A stretch of 64,000 nucleotides of DNA from assembly GCA_040220455.1 (NCBI GenBank), contig JAVJUS010000080.1, positions 1 through 64,000 of the forward strand, written 5' to 3'. The notes under the pieces are model-generated. The model was not told the origin of the DNA. It did no database searches and was given only the letters and a program-made list of their open reading frames with translations. How positions within the stretch are numbered: position 1 is the first letter of the stretch; each line of letters starts with the position of its first letter. The position numbers were made by a program, and so were the translations under genes. Below, in pieces: positions 8,879-19,644 of the stretch. This DNA comes from JAVJUS01 sp040220455 (GTDB lineage Bacteria > Pseudomonadota > Alphaproteobacteria > DSM-16000 > Inquilinaceae).

Positions 8879-9493
8879 TCACTCCGCGCCGAACAGGAGC
8901 TCCAGATAGGTGCGGTAGTGGCCGAGCTGGTCGGCCACGGTGCGCGGGTCCTTGCAGGTCTTGGACAGGATGAAGGCGCCTTCGAAGATGACCGTCAGCA
9001 GGTCGGCGAGGCTGTCGGTGTCGACATCGGCGCGGGGCGGGTGCCTGGCCGACGCCTCGGCCAGCTTGGCGCCGAGCCGCACCCGCCAGCGGGCCATGGC
9101 GTCGCGGATAACCGCCAGCGTCGCCTCGTCGAACAGCCCCGCCTCGTAGCAGAACGAGGCGAAGAGGCAGCCCGGATAGGGCTCGCTCAGCTTCTCGGCC
9201 GCCTCGCGGAACAGCCCGACGAAGATCAGCACTTGCTGGAGCGGGTCGCGGCTCATCGCCTCGGCCCGCGCCATGTTGCCCTCCAGGTGCTCCAGGTCGA
9301 GCGCCGCGTAGCGCTCGACCAGCGCCAGCGCCAGGGCGGCCTTGGTCTCGAAGTGGTAGAAGAAGGTGCCCTTGCGCACGCCCGCGCGCTCGATCACCCG
9401 GTCGATCGAGGTCGCGGCGAAGCCCTGCTCGAGGATCAGCCCCTCGGCGGCATCCATGATCGTGCGGCGGGTCTCCGCCCCGTTGCGCGGCAT
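8879..9493 (-). CDS. TetR/AcrR-family regulator
   Basis: 204 residues. The N-terminal HTH (about residues 12-50) has the TetR hallmark GVRKGTFFYHFETKAALA; the remainder is a helical ligand domain of the TetR_C type with Cys/Phe-rich pocket segments. Known members are dimeric repressors released by small ligands. It is divergent from a methyltransferase-GNAT pair across 289 bp that holds two palindromes of GGTCGG/CCGACC type, the usual shape for TetR operators, so it is probably the local repressor of both sides. Confidence 0.88.
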   Translation of the reverse strand: MPRNGAETRRTIMDAAEGLILEQGFAATSIDRVIERAGVRKGTFFYHFETKAALALALVERYAALDLEHLEGNMARAEAMSRDPLQQVLIFVGLFREAAEKLSEPYPGCLFASFCYEAGLFDEATLAVIRDAMARWRVRLGAKLAEASARHPPRADVDTDSLADLLTVIFEGAFILSKTCKDPRTVADQLGHYRTYLELLFGAE

Positions 9494-9608
9494 CCTGCGG
9501 CTCCTCCGAGCTCCGCTCGCCTCGGGTCCCGCGCGAGCGGGCGCCCGACGGCCGTGACGGCCGTCACCACGCGGGCAATCGACCTCTGTCACCCTGATAA
9601 CAGACTAT

Positions 9609-9626
9609 CCGGTCGGTTCCGACCGG
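9609..9626. promoter_or_regulatory. Candidate TetR operator 1
   Basis: CCGGTCGG-TT-CCGACCGG, a palindrome with perfect 8-bp arms, 115 bp upstream of the tetR start and between the divergent genes. It shares the CGGTCGG/CCGACCG core with the second palindrome at 9737-9750. Confidence 0.55.
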
Positions 9627-9736
9627 TACAGTCTTAGTGGGTGCCGAGCCGCCTTTCGTCAAGGACTCCGGCTTTGTTACAGGACTGAAACCCGAATCCG
9701 CTTGACGACGATCGCGTGCGGTGGCTTCGTGAATAA

Positions 9737-9750
9737 ACCGACCAGTCGGT
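9737..9750. promoter_or_regulatory. Candidate TetR operator 2
   Basis: ACCGAC-CA-GTCGGT, perfect 6-bp arms, 33 bp before the methyltransferase ATG and immediately before an AT-rich stretch (ATAAATAC) that could hold the -10 box. Binding here would block transcription of the methyltransferase operon. Confidence 0.6.
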
Positions 9751-9782
9751 ATAAATACGAACCTGAAGAGAGGGGATTTGCC

Positions 9783-10895
9783 ATGACCGCCCACCTGGCC
9801 ACCAGCGCGTCCGACGGGTCGCCCGCCGCGGCCACCGCCATTCCCGACGAGGCCTTCGCCGAGCGCCTGGTCGGCATGCTCAACGACGGCGCGCTGTGCC
9901 TGATGATCTCGATCGGCCATCGCGCCGGCCTGTTCGACGCCATGGCGGACCTGCCGCCGGCGGACAGCGCGACGATCGCCGCGGCCGCGGGGCTGGAGGA
10001 GCGCTATGTCCGCGAATGGATGGGCGCGATGACCGTCGGCCGCGTCGTCGACCACGATCCGGAGGCGGGGACCTATGCCCTGCCCGCCGGCAAGGCGGCC
10101 TTCCTCGCCCGCGACGGCGGGGCGGAGACACTCGGTCTCTTCGCCCAGCACATCGCCGCGCTCGGCTCGGTCGAGGACGATATCCTGGCTTGCTTCCGCC
10201 ACGGTGGCGGCGTGCCGTATGCGCGCTACACCCGCTTCCACGAGATCATGGCCGAGGATTCCGGCCAGACCGTGCTACCCGTGCTGGTCGACACGATCCT
10301 GCCGCTGGCCGACGGGCTGGTCGACCGCCTGGCCGCCGGAATCCGGGTGCTCGACGCCGGCTGCGGGCGGGGCCTCGCGCTGATGCGCATGGCCGAGACC
10401 TGGCCCGCCAGCCGCTTCACGGGCTACGACCTGTCGGCCGAGGCGATCGGCTGGGCGACGGCGGAGGCGGCGCGGCGGGGCCTCGCCAACATCCGCTTCG
10501 AGGTCCGCGACCTGAGCGATTTCGACCGTACCGCCGAGCCGGGCGCCTTCGACTTCGTGACCACCTTCGACGCCATCCACGACCAGGCCCGGCCCGACGC
10601 GCTGCTGGCGGGTATCCGCCGGTCGCTGGCGCCGGGCGGAGTCTATCTGGCCCAGGACATCAAGGGCTCCTCCCATGTCCACGAGAACCTGGACCACCCG
10701 CTGGGCCCGCTGCTCTACACGGTCTCCTGCCTGCACTGCATGACCGTGTCGCTCGCCCAGGGCGGCCAGGGGCTGGGCGCCATGTGGGGCCGCCAGGCGG
10801 CGGAGCGCCACCTGGCCGAGGCCGGGTTCGCCGATGTCGTCGTGCACGAGCTCGAGCACGACATCCAGAATTACTACTACGTCTGCCGGGTCTGA
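9783..10895 (+). CDS. SAM-dependent class I methyltransferase with N-terminal winged helix
   Basis: 370 residues. An N-terminal winged-helix-like part (about 25-110, LMISIGHRAGLFDAM...) of the type seen in small-molecule and O-methyltransferases precedes a Rossmann SAM domain whose motif I is VLDAGCGRG at 189-197; an acidic Asp follows in FTGYDLS. It methylates an unknown small substrate. ATG 9783 follows AGAGAGGGGATTTGCC. It is the first gene of a pair with a GNAT gene 40 bp downstream and lies next to two palindromes assigned to the divergent TetR protein. A detoxification or secondary-metabolite tailoring role is inference only. Confidence 0.82.
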   Translation: MTAHLATSASDGSPAAATAIPDEAFAERLVGMLNDGALCLMISIGHRAGLFDAMADLPPADSATIAAAAGLEERYVREWMGAMTVGRVVDHDPEAGTYALPAGKAAFLARDGGAETLGLFAQHIAALGSVEDDILACFRHGGGVPYARYTRFHEIMAEDSGQTVLPVLVDTILPLADGLVDRLAAGIRVLDAGCGRGLALMRMAETWPASRFTGYDLSAEAIGWATAEAARRGLANIRFEVRDLSDFDRTAEPGAFDFVTTFDAIHDQARPDALLAGIRRSLAPGGVYLAQDIKGSSHVHENLDHPLGPLLYTVSCLHCMTVSLAQGGQGLGAMWGRQAAERHLAEAGFADVVVHELEHDIQNYYYVCRV

Positions 10896-10935
10896 GGGGG
10901 CCGGGCCAGGCGCGCGCCTCAGGAGGGGGAATACC

Positions 10936-11811
10936 ATGATCGCCGAGACCGCCGCACCGCCCGCCGAGGGCGTCGCCGCCCATGCCGGGAGCCATGACGA
11001 GTCCGCCGCCCGCGCCGAGCGGGTCGAGGCCGCCGCGCTGTCCGCCGTGCACGAAGCCGCCGGGCAGACGCTGCGGGATCGGCTCGGCCTGCGGCTGGAG
11101 ACGGTGGACGGCGCGCTCGTCTCCGTCGCCGCCGGGGTGCCGAACTTCCTGCTGAACCGGGTGATCGGGCTCGGCCGGTCCGGTCCGCCGACGCCGGAGG
11201 GGCTGGACCGGATCAAGGCGCTCTACGCCGAGGCCGGGATCCGGAGATACTTCCTGCATGTCACGCCGGGCGTTGAAGCGGCCGGGCTGACGGCGGCGCT
11301 CGACGTCGCGGGCTTCGGGCCGACGCGCGGCTGGATGCTGTTCGAGCGGCCGGCGGCCGATCCGGCGCCGGATGTCGACGGCTCGATCCGCGTCGCCCCC
11401 GTCGCCGACGACGCGGAGGCGGCGGAAGCCGGCGCGATCGTGGCCGCCGGCTTCGACTTGGGGGAGGCGGGCGCGCCGGTGGTGGCGCGGCTCGCGCGCC
11501 ACGGCGCGTGGACGCTCTACCTCGCCCGCGACGTCGCGACCGGGGCGCCGACCGGTGCCGCCGCCTGGTTCCGCCACGGCGACGCCGGCTGGTTCGACTT
11601 CTCCGCCACCCGGCAAGACAGCCGGCGGCGGGGCAGCCAGCGCGCCACGCTCGCCCGGCGCCTCGCCGATGCCCGGGCGGCGGGGGTGCGCGTCCTGTTC
11701 ACGGAGACGGGGGAATGGACCGAGGGCGACCCGCAGCATTCCTACAACAACATCCTGCGCGCCGGCTTCCGCGAGGCCGGCCTGCGTCCCAACCGGCAGC
11801 CGGCGGGGTAG
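10936..11811 (+). CDS. GNAT-like N-acetyltransferase
   Basis: 291 residues. Fold pieces of two GNAT-type halves: an N-terminal half resembling the inactive lobe of tandem GNATs (FLLNRVIGLGRSGPP, about 71-85) and a C-terminal half with an acetyl-CoA loop-like segment TRQDSRRRGSQRATLARRL at about 225-243. The first motif is common in alphaproteobacterial GNAT proteins of unknown substrate. AGGAGG lies 10 bp before ATG 10936. It follows the methyltransferase by 40 bp, so they are co-transcribed. The TAG stop is part of a GTAGGTCGGG repeat end. Confidence 0.75.
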   Translation: MIAETAAPPAEGVAAHAGSHDESAARAERVEAAALSAVHEAAGQTLRDRLGLRLETVDGALVSVAAGVPNFLLNRVIGLGRSGPPTPEGLDRIKALYAEAGIRRYFLHVTPGVEAAGLTAALDVAGFGPTRGWMLFERPAADPAPDVDGSIRVAPVADDAEAAEAGAIVAAGFDLGEAGAPVVARLARHGAWTLYLARDVATGAPTGAAAWFRHGDAGWFDFSATRQDSRRRGSQRATLARRLADARAAGVRVLFTETGEWTEGDPQHSYNNILRAGFREAGLRPNRQPAG

Positions 11812-11835
11812 GTCGGGCCGGGTCTCGCGGCATCC

Positions 11836-11915
11836 GTAGGTTGCCCAGCGCCGCAGGGCGCTGCGCAACGGCGCCGCCGGCGACGTCGCGCACCGCTTCG
11901 CGGTGGGCGACCTAC
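11836..11915. repeat. Palindromic intergenic repeat, family A copy 1
   Basis: An 80-bp element running from GTAGGTTGCCCAGCGCCGC to GGTGGGCGACCTAC, with internal hairpins AGCGCC/GGCGCT and CACCGC/GCGGTG and complementary ends GTAGGT/ACCTAC. Closely similar copies lie at 27243-27325 and 27895-27977, with partial copies at 27200-27234 and 61416-61493. No coding potential. Resembles REP/BIME elements. Confidence 0.85.
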
Positions 11916-11973
11916 GGGCGTCCCGATCGAAATCCGACATTGCGCAGGCCTGGACAAACGGACCGGGGTGCAT

Positions 11974-12396
11974 TCAGATCGGCTCGCCGCGGACGACCCA
12001 GCCGCGCTCGATGACCACGTAGAGCCGAAGGCCCCATTCCGCCGTGACGACTCTCCAGGCCTCCCAGTCGGTGACCGCGCCGTCGCGATCGAACCCGCGC
12101 CAGGAAAACGCGCGCTCGACGAAGGTCAGGTCTTGGAACGGGGCGTAGTGGCACTCGGCGGTCTTGCGCGCGCCGAAGCGCTCCAGGAAGGACCGCCGAT
12201 CCCGGCCCTGGCGCACGAGCCGGGACTCCATCTCCGCCATCTCGCGCAGATGGTCCTCGTGCACGCAGTAGGTGAAGAGGCCGTCGACCGGCACGCCGGC
12301 GCGCACGGGATCCGGCCCGTCCCGGGCCGCTGCCGCCGGCGGGACCGGAGGGCCGACGAGCCAGAGCGCGAGCACGGTGGCGAGGACGCGTCCCAT
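11974..12396 (-). CDS. Small secreted protein of unknown function
   Basis: 140 residues that I do not recognise. A Leu/Ala/Val-rich N-terminus ending in PPAAAARDG predicts a signal peptide, so a periplasmic location of about 115 mature residues is likely. The mature part holds two cysteines (44 and 82) that could form one disulfide, and many aromatic residues (WRGF, WEAWRVV, WGLRLYVVIE). It is divergent from the SLC13 permease with only 46 bp between starts, so they share a promoter region. Codon usage fits the neighbours, which supports it being real. Confidence 0.6.
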   Translation of the reverse strand: MGRVLATVLALWLVGPPVPPAAAARDGPDPVRAGVPVDGLFTYCVHEDHLREMAEMESRLVRQGRDRRSFLERFGARKTAECHYAPFQDLTFVERAFSWRGFDRDGAVTDWEAWRVVTAEWGLRLYVVIERGWVVRGEPI

Positions 12397-12442
12397 TGAG
12401 CGAGCCTAGCATCCGCGCGCGCCGTCGGGCGAGGGGCCGGCC

Positions 12443-14263
12443 GTGACGCTCGACCAGGGGCTGATCTTCGCCGTGCTGGCGGGTCTGGTCGCGCTGCTGG
12501 TCAGCGGTCGCGTGCGCTACGACGTGGCGGCCTTCGGCGCGCTGATCGTCTCCGTCGCCCTGGGCCTCGTTCCCGGCAACGAGGCGTTTTCCGGCTTCGG
12601 CCATCCGGCGACGGTGACCGTGGCACTCGTGCTGATCGTCTCGCGCGCCATGGGCGGGTCCGGGGCGACCGACGCGATCGCGCGGATGATCGCGCCGGCG
12701 ACGGGCCGGCCCTCGACGCATGTGGGCGTGCTCGCGGGCATCGGCGCCGGCCTGTCGGGCTTCATGAACAATGTCGGCACGCTCGGCCTGATGATGCCCG
12801 TGGCCCTGCAGACGGCGCGCAAGGCGGGCCGGGCGCCGGGGGTCGTGCTGATGCCGCTCAGCTTCGGCGCGATCCTGGGCGGGCTCGTCACCCTGATCGG
12901 CACGCCGCCCAACATCATCATCGCCACCTGGCGCGGCGACGCGCTGGGCGAGCCGTTCCGGATGTTCGACTTCACGCCGGTCGGCCTGGTCACGGCGCTC
13001 GCCGGCATCGTCTTCATCGCGACCATCGGATGGCGGCTCGTGCCGGCGCGCAGCGCGGCGGAGCCGGCCGACCTGTTCGATATCGAGGACTATCTGGCCG
13101 AGCTCCGCGTACCGGAGGAGTCCCCCGTCGTCGGCGCGACGCTCGCCGAGATCTCCGAGAAGACGTCCGATATCGACGCCCAGATCGTCGGCGTCTTCCG
13201 GCGCGGGCGGCGCCTGCCGATGGCCGCCGGGCGGCTGCCGGTGGAGGCAGGCGACGTCCTGCTGGTCGAGACCGCGCCCGAATCCCTCGACTCCCTCGCG
13301 AAGGCGATCGGCGCCTCGCTCGATTCGGCGCGCGGCAGCGAGGACGTGGAGGCGGGCGACGCGGAAGCCGACGACGAGACCGGCCGGGCGAGCCGGCTGT
13401 CCGGCGAGGACGCCGTCGCGATGGAGGTGGTGGTCACGCCCGACTCCCGCCTCCAGGACCGCACGGTCGATTCGCTTCATCTCGTCAGGCGCTGGGGTGT
13501 CGCCCTGCTCGGCGTGTCGCGGCAGGGTCGGCCCCATCGCGGCCGCCTGAGGGAGTTCCGCTTCCGCGCCGGCGATGTGCTTCTGCTCTGGGGGGATTCG
13601 GAGCGCCTGGCCCAGCTCGTCCAGGCCTACGGCGCCCTGCCGCTGGCAGAGCGCGGCGTGACCATCGGCCGGCGCATCCGGCCGGTTCTGCCCGTCGGGC
13701 TGTTCGCAGCCGCGATCGGGCTCGCTGCCTTCGGTATCCTGCCGATCGCCGTGGCGCTCGGCGGTGCGGCGCTGGCGATGGTCGTGCTCCGTGTCATGCC
13801 CCTGCGGGAGACCTACGAGGCCGTTGACTGGCCGGTGATCGTGCTGCTTGGCGCGCTGATCCCGGTCGGCGGCGCGCTAGAGACGACCGGCGCGACCGGA
13901 CTGATCGCGAAGGGCATCCTCGACGTCACCTTCGGGCTGCCGGCTGCCGCGGTCGTGGTCCTGCTGATGGTCGTCACGATGACCCTGTCGGACGTGCTCA
14001 ACAACGCGGCGACGGCGGTCGTCATGGCGCCGATCGCGGCCGAGCTGGGCGAGCGCCTGTCGGTCAGCCCGGACCCGTTCCTGATGGCCGTGGCCGTCGG
14101 CGCGTCCTGTGCCTTCCTGACGCCGATCGGCCACCAGAACAACGCTCTCATTCTCGGGCCCGGCGGCTATGGCTTCGGCGACTACTGGCGCATGGGCCTG
14201 CCGCTGGAGATCCTGATCGTCGCCGTCGCGGCGCCGGCCATCCTGGTGGTCTGGCCGCTGTAG
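12443..14263 (+). CDS. SLC13-family permease with two TrkA-C domains
   Basis: 606 residues from a GTG. About eleven membrane helices in two blocks (1-205 and about 400-606) flank a soluble insert holding two TrkA_C-like domains (roughly 215-290 and 325-395; IVGVFRRGRRLPM, ALLGVSRQGRPHRG). Both halves carry SLC13/CitT hairpin motifs, SGFMNNVGTLGLMMP with LIGTPPNIII, and LSDVLNNAATAVVMAP with LTPIGHQNNALI. The family moves anions such as dicarboxylates, sulfate or arsenite. RCK_C domains suggest gating by a small ligand. The acidic stretch EDVEAGDAEADDE between the domains is unusual. Substrate not predictable from sequence; sulfate or dicarboxylate is a guess. Confidence 0.85.
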   Translation: MTLDQGLIFAVLAGLVALLVSGRVRYDVAAFGALIVSVALGLVPGNEAFSGFGHPATVTVALVLIVSRAMGGSGATDAIARMIAPATGRPSTHVGVLAGIGAGLSGFMNNVGTLGLMMPVALQTARKAGRAPGVVLMPLSFGAILGGLVTLIGTPPNIIIATWRGDALGEPFRMFDFTPVGLVTALAGIVFIATIGWRLVPARSAAEPADLFDIEDYLAELRVPEESPVVGATLAEISEKTSDIDAQIVGVFRRGRRLPMAAGRLPVEAGDVLLVETAPESLDSLAKAIGASLDSARGSEDVEAGDAEADDETGRASRLSGEDAVAMEVVVTPDSRLQDRTVDSLHLVRRWGVALLGVSRQGRPHRGRLREFRFRAGDVLLLWGDSERLAQLVQAYGALPLAERGVTIGRRIRPVLPVGLFAAAIGLAAFGILPIAVALGGAALAMVVLRVMPLRETYEAVDWPVIVLLGALIPVGGALETTGATGLIAKGILDVTFGLPAAAVVVLLMVVTMTLSDVLNNAATAVVMAPIAAELGERLSVSPDPFLMAVAVGASCAFLTPIGHQNNALILGPGGYGFGDYWRMGLPLEILIVAVAAPAILVVWPL

Positions 14264-14382
14264 CGGCCGAGGCGGAGCGTTCGGCGCCCCGTGGGCGCCT
14301 GTCCCCGTCGGCGGGTGCGGGGCTGGACAGGAGCGCGGTCAGGCTGTATCGAAATTCCCGACGCGTCGCCCGCGTTTCGGAA

Positions 14383-14979
14383 ATGGAGGCTGCCTTGGTC
14401 GGCCGACCCCGCAAGCTCGACAGTGGCGACCAGGCCCGGGTGCTCGCCCTGCGCGACCGCGACGGCAAGACGCTGCGCGAGATCGCCGCCCTGTACGGCG
14501 TCGGCATCGCGACGGTCAGCCGGGTCTACAGCCAAGCCAAGCGCCAGCACGAGGCCGGGGTGCTGCGCCTGCCGGAGCCGGAGCCGGAAACGGGGCCGGA
14601 CGAGGGCGTGTCGGAAGAGCCGGCGCAGGCGCCCACGGACCCGCCGACTGCCACGGCCGGGCCGCGCGCTGCCGATCCGGACGCCGGCGCCGGGGTGCCT
14701 GCATCGCCGGCACCCGCGCGGGGCGGGGAGAAGCGGCCGGTGCTCTCGCTCGCCGGACGCGGCGAGGCACCGTCGGCCGACCCGGGGCGTACCCTGCGGC
14801 CGGATCCGGCGCCGGACCCCGCGAACGCACTCGAATCGGAAGTCTCCGCGGCGATCGACGCCTATCGCCGCTGGCAGGCGACGCCGGACGAGGCCCGCTA
14901 TGCCGAAGTCGACGAGTCGCTTGCCCGCGTCCGCCGTGCCCTGGCCGCCATCGAGATCGAGCTCTGGACCGCGACGTAG
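14383..14979 (+). CDS. Orphan protein with N-terminal Hin/resolvase-type HTH
   Basis: 198 residues. The first 55 residues (GRPRKLDSGD then LREIAALYGVGIATVSRVYSQ) match the DNA-binding C-terminal HTH of serine recombinases such as Hin, including the GRPRKL minor-groove arm, but no recombinase catalytic domain precedes it. Residues about 60-140 are a Pro/Ala/Glu-rich disordered linker. The last 50 (LESEVSAAIDAYRRWQATPDEARY...) look helical and may mediate self-association. It could be a domesticated DNA-binding protein or regulator; the target is unknown. No invertible DNA or recombinase gene is near. Confidence 0.65.
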   Translation: MEAALVGRPRKLDSGDQARVLALRDRDGKTLREIAALYGVGIATVSRVYSQAKRQHEAGVLRLPEPEPETGPDEGVSEEPAQAPTDPPTATAGPRAADPDAGAGVPASPAPARGGEKRPVLSLAGRGEAPSADPGRTLRPDPAPDPANALESEVSAAIDAYRRWQATPDEARYAEVDESLARVRRALAAIEIELWTAT

Positions 14980-15000
14980 CTTCGCCGGCGCTCCTCATGC

Positions 15001-15079
15001 GTAGGTCGTGTGAGCGAAGCGAACCCGACACGGGCGCCGGCGCCCGGGGTGTCGGGTTCGCTTCGCTCTGCCGACCTAC
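15001..15079. repeat. Palindromic intergenic repeat, family B copy 1
   Basis: 79 bp with ends GTAGGTCG/CGACCTAC and inner arms GCGAAGCGAACCCGACA and TGTCGGGTTCGCTTCGC (perfectly complementary) around a GC-rich centre. It could form a long hairpin in either transcript and sits between two convergent genes. The minus-strand gene at 15076-15546 takes its TAG stop from the CTA of this element. Confidence 0.85.
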
Positions 15080-15546
15080 GGCTCGATTCGGCAGTCGGCG
15101 CGGGCGGGGGATGCGGTGCAGCGGTAGCGCACGCTCTCCGGCACCGCCCCGCCGCCGGTTAGCGCCGCGCGCAGGTCCAGGCTCGCCCGGCCTTGCCAGG
15201 CCTCGCCGGCCGGGCCGCAGTAGAAGATCTCCAGCGGCAGCGCCTCGCCCCGGCCGTTGAAGACATGCACGGTCCCGGTCGTCGGATCGGCGGCGACCGG
15301 GATGGTGCGGCGCTCCCCGGGCTGGATCGTGCCGAAGTCGCGGGAGAACCAGTGGGCGACGGTGGCCCGGCAGGCCAGCGGAGCCGGCCCGTCATTGACG
15401 ATCACGACCCTTGCGTGGCTGCCGGCCGGGCCGCCCGCCGGCGTTTCCGCCCGGGCGTCCGGGCCGGCCGGCGCCGCCGCGAGGGCCGCGGCGAGCAGGA
15501 CCGCGCGGACGGAAAGTCGCGGTCGTGGCGTGTGTCGAGAACTCAT
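15076..15546 (-). CDS. Small secreted Cys-containing protein, function unknown
   Basis: 156 residues, not recognised. An N-terminal signal (Arg-rich start, then LAAALAAAPAG and cleavage near DARAETP) predicts export. The mature region has beta-rich segments (ARVVIVNDGPAPL, GTVHVFNG, LEIFYCG) and four cysteines, consistent with a disulfide-stabilised periplasmic domain. It is convergent to the HTH gene and its stop codon lies in the end of a palindromic repeat, suggesting that the C-terminus may have been set by repeat insertion. Divergent from the BMP importer genes across about 200 bp. Confidence 0.6.
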   Translation of the reverse strand: MSSRHTPRPRLSVRAVLLAAALAAAPAGPDARAETPAGGPAGSHARVVIVNDGPAPLACRATVAHWFSRDFGTIQPGERRTIPVAADPTTGTVHVFNGRGEALPLEIFYCGPAGEAWQGRASLDLRAALTGGGAVPESVRYRCTASPARADCRIEP

Positions 15547-15749
15547 TTCGCTTTCCGCGTCAGCAGGTTGGACCGAACAAGGGGCGAGGCGGGGGAGTCT
15601 TGCGGCACTTTAGGGCGCGGGGTACTCTCGGGCCAATGGACAGCGGCGGCGGGGCTTTCGGAACGCGACGAGGGGACTCCGATCGTCGACGGTGTCCAGT
15701 GACCGCCCGTGCACGATCACGGGCGCGGACGGGCAGAGGAGGCACCAAT

Positions 15750-16793
15750 ATGAAAATTATGAAAACGGCGACCGCGTTCGGCGCCGCGATGGTATCCGCC
15801 GTCGCGCTGATGTCGGCGGCCCCGGCGGCCGAGGTCGACAGCATCGCGATCCTGGTGCCCGAACAGGGCACGGACTACGGCTGGAACCAGCAGGGGGTCG
15901 AGGCCGCGCGCGCGGTGGCGGAGCAGTACGATCTCGAGTTCATGCCGGCCGAGGGGCTGGGCTACGGCGACGTCCGCCCGACCCTGCGCGAGCTGGCGGC
16001 CGAGGGCGCGGATCTGATGATAGCGCATGCCAGCGGCTACAACACCGCCGCCCCGGAAGTGGCGCGCGAGACGGGCACGCCCGTCGCGATCGTCGACCGT
16101 CCGGAGGATCTGGAGCCGGGCCTCGTCGCCGACTACACGCTGAGCGGCCACGACGGTGCCTATCTCGCCGGCCGCCTGGCGGCGAAGATGTCGCGCACCG
16201 GCACGGTCGGCATCGTCGTCTCCGGCGAGCCGCCGTCCTGGAACTCCCAGTCCGCCGGCTTCGCCATGGGCGTGCAGGCCGAGAACCCGGAGGTGGAGAT
16301 CCGCTACGCCGTCATCGGCCCCGCCGCCTATAGCGACGCCGCGGGCGGCCGCCGGGTGACCGAGTCGGTGATCTCCGCCGGCGCCGACATCATCTTCGGC
16401 CAGGGCAACGGGTCGAGCTTCGGCATGATCCAGGCGGTCGAGACGACCGAGGCGGTCGACGGCGGCCAGGCCTGGTTCATCGACGTGATCGGCGACAAGT
16501 CCGAGCTCGACACCGGCCATCTGCTGAGCTCGGTCGTCTGGGACATGACCCCGGTCTACGCCCAGATGGTCGAGGATCTGCGCAACGACGAGTTCGGCAC
16601 CCGCGGCTACAGCATCGGGCTGGAGGACGACTCGGTCCGCCTGCTGCAGACGCCGCACATCCCCGAGGACGTCTGGGCCGAGCTCATGGACCTGCGCCAG
16701 CAGATCGTCGCCGGCGACATCGAGGTCGCGGCCGTGTTCGACGCCGAGGAGGTCCGCGCGCTCATGTCCACGGTCGAGGCCGCGGAGGAGTAA
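15750..16793 (+). CDS. BMP-family ABC transporter substrate-binding protein
   Basis: 347 residues. Signal peptide about 1-26 (cleavage near AAPAAE), without a lipobox cysteine. The mature protein has the BMP/PnrA periplasmic-binding fold: AILVPEQGTDYGWNQQGVEAA, then GADLMIAHASGYNTA, LSGHDGAYLAGRLAA and GADIIFGQGNGSS. PnrA-type proteins bind purine nucleosides, so nucleoside or a similar ligand is likely. AGAGGAGG precedes the ATG. First gene of a four-gene importer operon (binding protein, ATPase, two permeases). The GHDGAYLAG stretch corresponds to the ligand-cleft loop of the family. Confidence 0.9.
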   Translation: MKIMKTATAFGAAMVSAVALMSAAPAAEVDSIAILVPEQGTDYGWNQQGVEAARAVAEQYDLEFMPAEGLGYGDVRPTLRELAAEGADLMIAHASGYNTAAPEVARETGTPVAIVDRPEDLEPGLVADYTLSGHDGAYLAGRLAAKMSRTGTVGIVVSGEPPSWNSQSAGFAMGVQAENPEVEIRYAVIGPAAYSDAAGGRRVTESVISAGADIIFGQGNGSSFGMIQAVETTEAVDGGQAWFIDVIGDKSELDTGHLLSSVVWDMTPVYAQMVEDLRNDEFGTRGYSIGLEDDSVRLLQTPHIPEDVWAELMDLRQQIVAGDIEVAAVFDAEEVRALMSTVEAAEE

Positions 16794-16908
16794 GGACGGA
16801 CGCCGCCCCGGCATCGGGGCCGGCGCCGGTTCCCGGGGCGCGGCGGTCGGCGCCGCGCCCCCGCTTCCGGCCCGCGGGCCGGGATTTCCCGCCTTCCCGG
16901 GGAGAGGC

Positions 16909-18539
<1,631 letters not shown>

Positions 18540-18543
<4 letters not shown>

Positions 18544-19640
18544 TGGCGGGGGTGGAGCCCGAAGGCGGGGCCGGCGCGGCGGCCGCCGGCGGCGGCGGGG
18601 AGCGGTGGCGCGCGATCGGCCGATCGGTGCTGCTGACTCTGACGCCGGTCGTCCTGGCGCTCGTGGTCGCCGGGCTGATCCTGGTCGCGGTCGGCGTCGA
18701 CCCGCTGACCTATTACGCCTATGTCGTCGATCGCGGCCTGTTCTCCTGGCTTGGCCTGCAGGAGACGATCACCCGCATGGCGCCGCTGCTGCTCCTGGGC
18801 GCCAGCCTGATCGTCGCCTTCCGCGCCGGGATCTGGAATCTCGGCATCGACGGGCAGTTCCTGCTGGCCGCCGTGCTGGTCGCGGCGCTCGCTCCGCCCA
18901 TGGCCCAGGCTCTGCCGCAGTGGGTGGTCCTGCCCGTCTGCATCCTGGTCGCCGCGGCGGCCGGGGCGGCGTGGTCGCTGCTGCCGGCGCTGCTCAAGGC
19001 CTACCAGCAGGTCAACGAGATCATCACGACCCTGATGATGACCTTCCTCGGCACGTCCTTCGCGAACGTGCTGGTCAAGCTGTTCTTCCGCGATCCGGAC
19101 ACGACGGTCCCGCAGACCCGCACCCTGCCGGTGGAGGACCGCATCCCGCGGCTGTTCGACACGACGATCAACAGCGGCGTCATCCTCGCCCTGATCGCGG
19201 TGCTGGTCGTGCATGTGGTGATGACGCGCACGGCCTTCGGCCTGCGCCTGCGCACGGTCGGCGCCAATCCGAAGGCGGCAGTGCATGCCGGGCTGTCGGT
19301 GCCGCGCCTGACCGTGGCGACCTTCGCGATCAGCGCGGCGCTGGCCGGCGCGGCGGGAGCGGTGGAGATCCTCGGCGTCTGGGGCAATGTCCGCGCCGAC
19401 TGGAATCCGGGCTACGGGCTGGCCATCATCCCGCTGGTCTTCCTCGCCCGGTTCAACGGCTATGCCGTCATCGCCTTCGTCTTCGCCTTCTCCGTCCTGT
19501 CGATCGGCGGGGAGAGCGCGTCGCGGCGCCTGGGCGTGCCGCATTTCTACATCCTGGTCCTGGTCGCGCTGCTACTGATCTTCCTCGCCATGGTCGAGTA
19601 CATCGACCACCGGCGGCGCCAGGCCAAGTCGGTGAGTTGA
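18540..19640 (+). CDS. BMP-type ABC importer permease 1
   Basis: 366 residues (ATG 18540, or the ATG at 18543). A Gly/Ala-rich cytoplasmic N-terminus precedes roughly eight to ten membrane segments. The family motif GIWNLGIDGQFLLAA and the loop KAYQQVNEIITTLMMTFLG (EAA-like coupling region) identify a YufP/NupP-type permease. It forms a heterodimer with the permease encoded 4 bp downstream and is driven by the upstream ATPase. The four-base overlap with the ATPase gene shows tight coupling. Confidence 0.9.
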
Positions 19641-19644
19641 GGCC

